6,735 nucleotides of DNA. Source: UBA12026 sp035291405 (GTDB lineage Bacteria > Patescibacteriota > Microgenomatia > UBA8517). Below are positions 1 through 6,291 of this stretch, piece after piece. The stretch is from assembly GCA_035291405.1 (NCBI GenBank), contig DATDSD010000059.1, positions 1-6,735 of the forward strand, in the 5' to 3' direction. The stretch's first letter is position 1. The number at the start of each line of letters is the position of its first letter. The notes below the pieces were generated by a model. The model searched no databases, was not told where the DNA came from, and saw only the letters and a program-made list of their open reading frames with translations. The position numbers were made by a program, and so were the translations under genes.

Positions 1-452
1 TGAGGGTAAACTCCAATAATTTTTCCTGTATGAACAGTTTCATGTCCCTCATCAATTTTTTCATATTGTGGTGAGAAAAAAGCTAATTTGCGATTAAACC
101 ACGATGGTTCCCCCGAGATAGCGATTCTGGTATCGGGGTAAAGAACTTTTGTTAAAAATGGCTGTGAGAACCAGGTAACTATGATTTTTCCCGTTTCATC
201 TTCAATTTGTCCTATTTGCATTAGCCTTCCAGTTTTTGTTGCTTGATTTTTAAGAGACGTAATTTTCCCCATTATGGTTACTGTTTCTCCAATTTTGACG
301 TCTTTGATTTTTGTAATTTTACTAAAGTCTAGATATCTATTTGGAACATGATGTAAAAGGTCAGAAATGGTAGTAATTCCTAGTCTTTCCAATTTTTTTT
401 TATAGTTTGGTCCGACAAAAGGTAAAGAAGAAACCGGATCAAGAAGATTCAT
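1..452 (-). CDS. recG: ATP-dependent DNA helicase RecG, N-terminal part (runs off left edge)
   Basis: I translated this frame by hand from an ATG at 452. It stays open for 150 codons to the window edge, so only the N-terminal wedge region is present and the helicase motor domains lie outside. RecG is a superfamily 2 helicase that remodels stalled replication forks and Holliday junctions. Residues 10-45 hold the family's helix-hairpin-helix-like opening: PFVGPNYKKKLERLGI, then DLLHHVPNRYLDF, matching the usual GVGPK...LGI.T..DLL...P.RY pattern. Residues 55-145 read as the OB-fold wedge that contacts the junction: GETVTIMGKI, then DETGKIIVTWFSQPFL, and GKIIGVYP near the edge, where the family has the conserved VYP. 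The start follows the small upstream gene by 23 bases, with no Shine-Dalgarno sequence, so it probably shares the tyrS transcript. Codons 18-20 form a run of nine A. The family call is firm for an N-terminal fragment; whether the gene is intact cannot be seen. Confidence 0.88.
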   Translation of the reverse strand, partial: MNLLDPVSSLPFVGPNYKKKLERLGITTISDLLHHVPNRYLDFSKITKIKDVKIGETVTIMGKITSLKNQATKTGRLMQIGQIEDETGKIIVTWFSQPFLTKVLYPDTRIAISGEPSWFNRKLAFFSPQYEKIDEGHETVHTGKIIGVYP

Positions 453-475
453 AGTTTTTAATTATTTTAACTAAA

Positions 476-577
476 TTACAAATATGCAATGAAAGGCAGG
501 ACAGAACCTGCTAAGAGTGCAAGACCCGCAAGTATTGCCAATATTGTAAATATCCTTTTTTGTTTTCTGGTTATCAT
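476..577 (-). CDS. Small single-pass membrane protein, 33 aa, unknown function
   Basis: A short frame with ATG at 577 and TAA at 476-478 fills almost all the space between tyrS and recG. The peptide opens with the basic stretch MITRKQKRIF (R4, K5, K7, R8) and continues as an uninterrupted hydrophobic segment, about residues 9-31, rich in Ile, Leu, Ala and Gly, with one proline near the end (VLPFIAYL). This is what a single transmembrane helix with its N-terminus in the cytoplasm looks like. It has no charged residue after position 8 and no lipobox cysteine, so it is not an obvious lipoprotein. The 16-base gap after tyrS and 23-base gap before recG put it in their operon. No Shine-Dalgarno sequence precedes it, but neither do its neighbours have one. 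I do not recognise the family. It is either a real small membrane protein or a chance frame; the topology signal and its fit in the gap favour a real gene. Confidence 0.6.
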   Translation of the reverse strand: MITRKQKRIFTILAILAGLALLAGSVLPFIAYL

Positions 578-593
578 TATGTATTAATATTAG

Positions 594-1742
594 TTATATT
601 AATTTACCAAATATCTTTTTTCCAATCTTAATTCTATCTCCTTTTTTAATTTTATAATTTATATCAGTAGCGACATCACCATTGATTGTGATACCTCCCT
701 GTTGGATTAGTCTTTTGGCATCACCTAATGATTTTAAGTTGGTAAATGGCAAAATTGTTTCAAGAATTGATTTTTTTATTTTAATCTCTGTACTAAATTC
801 TGGTTCCCTTTTTTGAAAATTACTTTCAAAAGTTAATGCAGATTTTTTAGCAATTTTTTCTCCCCATAACAACTTTACAACCTCATAAGATAAATTTTTC
901 TTTTCCATCATCGGATCTTTCTTTATCTTTTCTTCTAAGCCACCCAGAGGAATTTCGGTTAATAATTCGTAGGATAAGAATATTACCTCATCAGGAAATG
1001 ACATAATTCCGGCGTAAAATTCTTCAGGTTTGGAATCTAGGAAAAGAGCATTACCTGTTGTTTTTCCTACCTTTTTACCTTCACTATCGACTAAAAGTTT
1101 TGTGGTTAATACATATTTTTCCTTGTTTTTTATTGTCTTCATTAATTTTCTACCAACCATCATGTTGAAAAGTTGATCGTTACCACCAATTTCCAAGTCT
1201 ACATTCATAACAACAGAGTCATAACCTTGGATAACAGGATACAAAAATTCATGAAGCCAAATATCTTGATCGGTTTTTATTCTTTGTTGGAACATATCTC
1301 TTTCGATAATTTGAGCATAAGTGGTTTTGGACATGAGCTCTAGTATCTCAGTAAATGACAATTTGTCGTTCCACTTGGAGTTATAAAGTATCTTTGCTGG
1401 ATTTTTGCCATCAAAATCAAGAAGTTTGGAAGCCTGCTTTTTCCATGATTTAGCATTTTTTAATACTTCTTCTCTAGTTAATTTTTTTCTCACAGCTAAT
1501 TTATCAGTAGGGTCTCCAATCATTCCAGTAAAATCTCCCACCAAAAAAATAACCTCATGGCCTAATTTTTGAAATTGCCTTAATTTCATTAAGCCAACAA
1601 AATTACCAAGATGAAGTGATGGCGCAGAAGGATCAAAACCCTGATAAAGCCTAATTTTTCTTTTAGACATCAAATCAGTCAGCCCCTTTTTGTCTGGCAA
1701 CACCTGTTGAACTCCCCTTGTCAAAACATCAGATATATTCAT
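594..1742 (-). CDS. tyrS: Tyrosyl-tRNA synthetase
   Basis: This class I synthetase activates tyrosine with ATP and charges tRNA-Tyr in the cytoplasm. At 382 residues it is slightly shorter than the usual 400-420. The Rossmann catalytic domain has Y33 and GFD at 35-37, and the HIGH motif appears as HLGN at 44-47. The tyrosine-binding helix has Y168, Q172 and D175 (YPVIQGYD), with the same spacing as Y169/Q173/D176 of the Geobacillus enzyme. IGGNDQLFN follows at 185-193, and the KMSKS loop reads KVGKT at 224-228, close to KFGKT of E. coli TyrS. Residues about 326-379 form a C-terminal S4 RNA-binding domain (DAKRLIQQGGITINGD) that grips the tRNA. ATG at 1742 is the first start in the frame; no Shine-Dalgarno site precedes it, but a perfect TATAAT lies eight bases upstream, suggesting a nearly leaderless message. 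It is first in a cluster with the small membrane gene and recG. No T-box leader is possible in the 67-base upstream gap. Confidence 0.97.
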   Translation of the reverse strand: MNISDVLTRGVQQVLPDKKGLTDLMSKRKIRLYQGFDPSAPSLHLGNFVGLMKLRQFQKLGHEVIFLVGDFTGMIGDPTDKLAVRKKLTREEVLKNAKSWKKQASKLLDFDGKNPAKILYNSKWNDKLSFTEILELMSKTTYAQIIERDMFQQRIKTDQDIWLHEFLYPVIQGYDSVVMNVDLEIGGNDQLFNMMVGRKLMKTIKNKEKYVLTTKLLVDSEGKKVGKTTGNALFLDSKPEEFYAGIMSFPDEVIFLSYELLTEIPLGGLEEKIKKDPMMEKKNLSYEVVKLLWGEKIAKKSALTFESNFQKREPEFSTEIKIKKSILETILPFTNLKSLGDAKRLIQQGGITINGDVATDINYKIKKGDRIKIGKKIFGKLI

Positions 1743-1750
1743 ACAAATTG

Positions 1751-1756
1751 ATTATA
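1751..1756 (-). promoter_or_regulatory. tyrS: Candidate -10 box of the tyrS promoter (TATAAT)
   Basis: Read on the minus strand this is a perfect TATAAT, eight bases before the tyrS ATG at 1742. With normal spacing from -10 to the transcription start, the message would begin at or within a few bases of the ATG, leaving no room for a ribosome binding site. The -35 match is poor: TTTCAA at 1779-1774 with a 17-base spacer. The region is AT-rich, so a chance hexamer is possible, but the position just upstream of a start in a divergent gap supports it. Confidence 0.5.
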
Positions 1757-1773
1757 GATCAAACAAGATTAAT

Positions 1774-1809
1774 TTGAAACGGTAGCCAACTATATCCTAG
1801 TATGATAAT
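1774..1809 (+). promoter_or_regulatory. Candidate promoter for the penicillin-binding protein gene
   Basis: On the plus strand TTGAAA at 1774-1779 matches five of six -35 bases. Overlapping -10-like hexamers TATGAT (1801-1806) and GATAAT (1804-1809) sit right against the annotated ATG at 1810. The spacers (21 and 24 bases) are longer than the usual 17, so the two boxes may not work together. If GATAAT is the -10, transcription would start near 1817-1819, favouring the in-frame ATG at 1819 as a leaderless start. Whatever the details, this 67-base gap must hold promoters for both divergent genes unless one is read through from elsewhere. Confidence 0.35.
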
Positions 1810-4350
1810 ATGGTTCATATGTGGAGGGAGAGAAGAAGAAACTTATTAGGTTTGCAAAAGTCAAGAAATATTGCAAAGTTGTCTAAGTTTGGATTTTTAG
1901 GAATAATAGTTTTATTTTTGGGATTATTTATCATTTTGCCCCTAATGGCTTTCAGTTTACCCTCACCTGATAAGGTAGTAAGAAGAGAGGGTTTTTCAAC
2001 AAAAATTTTGGATAGAAACGGAAAACCTCTTTATGATATTTATGAAGACGAGAGAAGTACTCCAATTAAGATTGATGAAATTCCCCTTTATCTTAAACAG
2101 GCAACAGTAGCAATTGAAGATAAGAATTTTTATAGTCATCAGGGTTTTGATTTATTGGGAACCTTAAGAGGATTATCTAGACTTTTTACAAGAGGTTATG
2201 CACAAGGAGGATCAACATTAACACAGCAGTTGGTCAAAAATGTACTTTTAACCTCTGAAAGATCAATTTTAAGAAAGTTGAAAGAATTTATTCTAGCTGT
2301 TCAAATAGAGAGAAAATATTCAAAAGACCAAATACTTCAAATGTACTTTAATGAAGCCCCTTATGGTGGTAACGCCAGAGGCGTTGAAACAGCATCTGAG
2401 ATATATTTTGGTAAATCTGCAAAAGATTTAAATTTATTAGAGTCTGCAATTATTGCGGGTTTTCCTCAACTTCCTTCAAGATATTCTCCCTACTCTTCTA
2501 CCCCAAAGGCTTATATTGAAAGAACAACAAATGTATTAAGAAGAATGAGGGAAGACGGTTATATAACCAAAGATCAGGAGGAAGCATCTTTAGCAGAACT
2601 TCCCAATGTTAAATTCCAAGCCAAAGGCTCTTCGTTTAAAGCCCCCCATTTTGTTCAATACGTCCAAAAGATACTTGAGGAAAGATATGGAGAAAAAATT
2701 GTGGAACAAGGTGGCTTAAAAGTAACTACAACGCTTGATTTAGATTTACAAGAAAAGGCACAAGCAATTGTTGCAGAGGAAATTGCCAAGGTGGAAAGTC
2801 AAAAGATTACAAATGGTGGAGCCGTTGTTGTTGACTCACAGACTGGAGAAATCTTAGCGATGGTTGGGAGTAAAAAGTTTGATGATCCAGATTACGATGG
2901 GCAGGTAAATGTAACTGTGGCACTAAGGCAGCCTGGGTCTTCATTTAAACCCTTTACTTATGTAACCGCTTTTAAAGAAGGATACACGCCCTCTTACATG
3001 GTTATGGATGTACCCACAACGTTTCCAGGAGGTGAAGGACAGCCTGATTATAACCCCGTAAATTATGACGGAAAATATAGAGGTCCAATTCAGCTGCGTT
3101 TTGCTTTGGGAAATTCAATTAACATCCCTGCCGTAAAGATGATAGCCTTGGTTGGTATTAAAGATGTTTTGGAAACTTCATACGATTTGGGTATTAATTC
3201 TCTACCTCCTACCAAGGAAACTTTAGCAAGGGTAGGACTTTCCTTAACCCTTGGTGGAGGTGAGGTAAAACTTCTTGAAATGACTACTTCTTACTCTGCT
3301 TTTTTTAACGGTGGTTTTAGGGTAGATCCTATTTCAATTTTAAAAGTTGAAGATAGTGATGGTAAGGTTTTAGAAGAAACTAAAGTCAAAAAAGGAAAAC
3401 AAGTTTTGTCAACTGAACAGGCATTTTTAATATCTAATATTTTGTCGGACAATGGGGCAAGAAGTGATGTCTTTGGCCCAAATTCACTTTTAAATATTCC
3501 AGGAAGACAAGTGGCAGTTAAAACAGGAACAACAAACGATAAAAGAGATAATTGGACTATTGGTGGAACTCCACAAAGGGCTGTTGGAGTATGGGTGGGA
3601 AACAATGATAATTCTGCCATGCTAAATGTAGCTTCCGGCGTGTCAGGGGCATCCCCCATTTGGAGGAAAATATTGATAGATTCTTTAACTGGTCTTGACC
3701 CCATAAGTTTTGAAGCACCGGGAGGAATTGTGACGGCAGAAATTGATACTTTTTCAGGAAAATTATCTCACGACGGTTTTTCGTCAAGATCGGAATTTTT
3801 TGACAAGAGTAACATGCCGACTGAGGACGATATTCATGTTAAATTGAAAGTTTGTAAAGGTGAGGAAAAATTAGCAACACCTTCAGATATAGTCTCAGGA
3901 AATTTCGAGGAGAAAGAATATTATAAAATTGTAGAGGAGGATCCAACAGCGGGAGCTGGACCAAATAAGTGGCAAGAGGCTATTCTAAATTGGATTAATT
4001 CACAAAGTGATAGTAGATATCGTCCGCCTACTGAATATTGTGGAGTAAACACTCCTGTTTTTGTGAAATTTGACTACCCTTCGGATAAAGATAGAATAAA
4101 TTCTAATAATTTTGAAATTAAAGTAACCCCAATAGCGGCAGATGCAATTACTCGAGTTGAACTTTATATTGATAACATTAATGTTAGGAATTTTGAAGGT
4201 CAACCATATATTTATTCTGCCACAAACGTTTCAAACGGTGTACACACTATAAAAGCTGTTGCAAAAGATTCAAGTGGACGACAATCAGAAAAAATTATAA
4301 CGATTGGGATAAATACTGATTGGAATTCTTCATCAACCCCTACTCCTTAA
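1810..4350 (+). CDS. Class A penicillin-binding protein (PBP1A family), bifunctional transglycosylase/transpeptidase with C-terminal Ig-like domain
   Basis: This membrane-anchored enzyme polymerises lipid II into glycan strands and cross-links their peptides outside the membrane. Its 846 residues begin with a basic cytoplasmic tail and one transmembrane helix (about 28-50). The glycosyltransferase 51 domain (about 75-255) has catalytic E103 in EDKNFYSH, GGSTLTQQ at 133-140, E182 in QMYFNEAPYGG, and GVETASEIYFGKSAKDL at 191-207. The transpeptidase domain (about 335-620) has all three motifs: S377-x-x-K380 (PGSSFKPF), S436-I-N438 and K571-T-G-T574. Both activities therefore look intact. After a linker of about 125 residues with the protein's only two cysteines (C682, C744), residues about 748-835 form a bacterial Ig-like domain (RVELYIDNI...NGVHTIKAVAKDSSG), followed by a short Ser/Thr/Pro tail. 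No Shine-Dalgarno site marks the start; ATG at 1819 (Met4) is an equally good alternative and removes only three residues. Family assignment is firm; orthology to a particular PBP1 type is less so. Confidence 0.96.
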   Translation: MVHMWRERRRNLLGLQKSRNIAKLSKFGFLGIIVLFLGLFIILPLMAFSLPSPDKVVRREGFSTKILDRNGKPLYDIYEDERSTPIKIDEIPLYLKQATVAIEDKNFYSHQGFDLLGTLRGLSRLFTRGYAQGGSTLTQQLVKNVLLTSERSILRKLKEFILAVQIERKYSKDQILQMYFNEAPYGGNARGVETASEIYFGKSAKDLNLLESAIIAGFPQLPSRYSPYSSTPKAYIERTTNVLRRMREDGYITKDQEEASLAELPNVKFQAKGSSFKAPHFVQYVQKILEERYGEKIVEQGGLKVTTTLDLDLQEKAQAIVAEEIAKVESQKITNGGAVVVDSQTGEILAMVGSKKFDDPDYDGQVNVTVALRQPGSSFKPFTYVTAFKEGYTPSYMVMDVPTTFPGGEGQPDYNPVNYDGKYRGPIQLRFALGNSINIPAVKMIALVGIKDVLETSYDLGINSLPPTKETLARVGLSLTLGGGEVKLLEMTTSYSAFFNGGFRVDPISILKVEDSDGKVLEETKVKKGKQVLSTEQAFLISNILSDNGARSDVFGPNSLLNIPGRQVAVKTGTTNDKRDNWTIGGTPQRAVGVWVGNNDNSAMLNVASGVSGASPIWRKILIDSLTGLDPISFEAPGGIVTAEIDTFSGKLSHDGFSSRSEFFDKSNMPTEDDIHVKLKVCKGEEKLATPSDIVSGNFEEKEYYKIVEEDPTAGAGPNKWQEAILNWINSQSDSRYRPPTEYCGVNTPVFVKFDYPSDKDRINSNNFEIKVTPIAADAITRVELYIDNINVRNFEGQPYIYSATNVSNGVHTIKAVAKDSSGRQSEKIITIGINTDWNSSSTPTP

Positions 4351-4368
4351 CAGTTATGATTTTTTAAG

Positions 4369-6291
4369 TCATTCTTTTATAGAAATTCCAAATTTTTCCT
4401 TAAGTTTTGTTAGAATTTTATTTCTGATTTCTTTTACTTCACTATCTGTCAAGGTTTTATCCGGATGTTGGTATTCAATATTAAAAGTAAAATTATTTTC
4501 AAAAATATTTGAGAGTTCTATCTTGGTTATTAGGTTATTTATTGATTTAATTGATTGAATCACTTCGCCAACATATGTTTTTTCAGGAATTTGTAAGGTC
4601 ATATCTTCAATTTGCGGAGGATAACTAGGCCAAAGTGAGACTTTGTATTTATCGTTTTTGCCCAGTATGCTATCCAGATCAATCTCGGTATAGTATATTG
4701 ATCCGTGTTTTCCACCAAAACCTATTTGTTTATTACTTAATTTCAGTAAATATGAATTAGTAAATTTAAAGCTTATAATCTCATTTATGAATTCAATATT
4801 ATTAAATCCAATTGCTTCAAAGAAAGATACCACTAGCGATTTAAAATCAATAAACTTGTTATTTTCTTTTGACCAATAAATAAACCCTACTCTTCTTTCT
4901 TCTTTATAAATATTTTTTTCCTTTGAATATATTTTTCCGATCTCAAAAAGTTGCACTAAATTTCCTCTCTCGTTAATAATTTTATTGGCAGTATCATATA
5001 AATTAAAAAACAGACTACTTCGTAAATACTTTGTATCAGGTGAAGGAGGATTAACAATGCTTACATTATTTTCCTTATATTTTTCTTTTATAAAAGGTAA
5101 GCTAATGTTTTCGTCAAAGCCAAGTGACACCGCAGTTTGTCTTAAGTATTCCTCCTGTAAAATATAATCGGGTGTAATTTTATTGGGGATTTCTAAAGAC
5201 AATGTTTTTGATGGAATATTATCGTATCCGTAAATCCTGACGATTTCTTCAATTAGGTCTTCCTCAAGTGTTACATCGGTTCTGTAAGTCGGAATCTCTA
5301 CGGTTAACTTGTCTTTATTAAGTTTAATGATTTTAAAATTTAATTTAGTTAAGATACTTTTGATTTGGTTTATCTCTATATCTAAACCACTAAATCTTTT
5401 TAGATATTCAAAATCCAAATTTAACTTCCATGGAACTATTTTTTTAGGGTAATAATCATAAATTTCCGGTTTAAATTCTCCCCAATTATATTTTTTTATA
5501 AAATATAAAAATCTTGAAAATGCAAAATCCACCATGTTTGGATCAAGATCTTTTTCGTGTCTTATTCCGGCGTCGGTTAATAATTTATGTTTGTAAACAG
5601 TCCTTCTTATGTTTGCCCTGTCGTAATTTGCAGCCTCCAATAAAATATTTTTGGTAGTATCGGAAACCGAATTATATTTTTCACCTATAGATCCGGCAAC
5701 TGAGAGAATGCAGTCTTTCTTTGCCCATACCAAATCATCCTTGGTTAAAGTTAATGTCGTATCCTGAAAGGTGGTAATTTTCTCACCATCTTTTGCCAAC
5801 CTTATTTTCAGACAGTTTCCGATTTTATCTAAATCAAAAGCATGCATTGGTTCGCCCGTCTCAACCATCACCAAGTTTGTTAAATCTACAATATTATTTT
5901 TCGATTCTATTCCGTAGGACACTAATTTTTCTGATAGCCAGGAAGGAGATTTAACTATCTTTACATTTTCGATTTTAATCATTCCTACTCTTTTAACGAG
6001 GGGGGTTTGAATATCCAAAGAAAAATCCTTTAATTTATTAGTTTTAGTAATTTCTTCGACAGGGATGTTTTTTAATTTTGTTCCGTAAATTGTAGAAACT
6101 TCTCTGGCGATTCCCAAAACACTATAACAGTCGGCCCTGTTACCCCTTAGTTCCAGGTCAAGGATAGTTTGTCCGTTTTTGACTTCAATTTTATCCAGCA
6201 TGTGACCAACCATTGTTAAATCATTGGTCAGTTTTTTAATATCTTTAGGTAATTCAACTAGACTATTAAGCCAATTTATTGGGATTTTCAT
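4369..6291 (-). CDS. pheT: Phenylalanyl-tRNA synthetase beta subunit, short form lacking the N-terminal tRNA-binding (EMAP) domain
   Basis: PheT pairs with PheS in the alpha2-beta2 class II enzyme that charges tRNA-Phe; beta binds tRNA and edits mischarged tyrosine. At 640 residues it is far shorter than the usual 780-800. The start (MKIPINWLNSLVELP...LTMVGHMLDKIEVKNG) runs straight into LDLELRGNRADCYSVLGIAREVS (45-66), so the roughly 110-residue OB-fold (EMAP-like) domain normally in between is absent. The B3/B4 editing domain (about 95-265) is present, with H150 in GEPMHAFDLD and T239/A241 in TDAG, equivalent to residues linked to editing in E. coli. The B5 domain is seen in PTYRTDVTLEEDLIEEIVRI (334-353), followed by the catalytic-like core and a C-terminal ferredoxin-fold anticodon-binding domain (about 553-638, ending HPDKTLTDSEVKEIRNK). 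Its ATG shares one base with the pheS stop (TAATG), implying translational coupling; GGAG lies 13 bases upstream, too far to be a clear ribosome site. It ends in TGA, 18 bases from the convergent penicillin-binding protein gene. Confidence 0.96.
   Translation of the reverse strand: MKIPINWLNSLVELPKDIKKLTNDLTMVGHMLDKIEVKNGQTILDLELRGNRADCYSVLGIAREVSTIYGTKLKNIPVEEITKTNKLKDFSLDIQTPLVKRVGMIKIENVKIVKSPSWLSEKLVSYGIESKNNIVDLTNLVMVETGEPMHAFDLDKIGNCLKIRLAKDGEKITTFQDTTLTLTKDDLVWAKKDCILSVAGSIGEKYNSVSDTTKNILLEAANYDRANIRRTVYKHKLLTDAGIRHEKDLDPNMVDFAFSRFLYFIKKYNWGEFKPEIYDYYPKKIVPWKLNLDFEYLKRFSGLDIEINQIKSILTKLNFKIIKLNKDKLTVEIPTYRTDVTLEEDLIEEIVRIYGYDNIPSKTLSLEIPNKITPDYILQEEYLRQTAVSLGFDENISLPFIKEKYKENNVSIVNPPSPDTKYLRSSLFFNLYDTANKIINERGNLVQLFEIGKIYSKEKNIYKEERRVGFIYWSKENNKFIDFKSLVVSFFEAIGFNNIEFINEIISFKFTNSYLLKLSNKQIGFGGKHGSIYYTEIDLDSILGKNDKYKVSLWPSYPPQIEDMTLQIPEKTYVGEVIQSIKSINNLITKIELSNIFENNFTFNIEYQHPDKTLTDSEVKEIRNKILTKLKEKFGISIKE

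Noticed and set aside
1059..1073. KVGKT in TyrS as a broken KMSKS loop
   Set aside because: E. coli TyrS has KFGKT at this point, so the motif is within the normal range of active enzymes.
3291..3704. Open frame of 137 codons on the minus strand inside the penicillin-binding protein gene
   Set aside because: It lies antisense to the conserved transpeptidase domain, including the KTGT motif region, has no recognisable domain, and overlaps another antisense frame. It is a shadow of the real gene.
3557..3787. Open frame of 76 codons on the minus strand
   Set aside because: It is antisense to the same gene, overlaps the previous shadow, and shows no domain or start signal.
4000..4203. Open frame of 67 codons on the minus strand
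   Set aside because: It is antisense to the Ig-like domain coding region; its Ile/Asn/Phe-rich composition is typical of AT-rich reverse-strand reading.
4346..4368. CTTAA...TTAAG inverted pair as a terminator
   Set aside because: The stem is five base pairs, mostly A-T, with a 13-base loop. This is too weak, and such pairs are expected by chance in AT-rich DNA.
4985..5167. Open frame of 60 codons on the plus strand inside pheT
   Set aside because: It is antisense to conserved pheT sequence, with no supporting motif.
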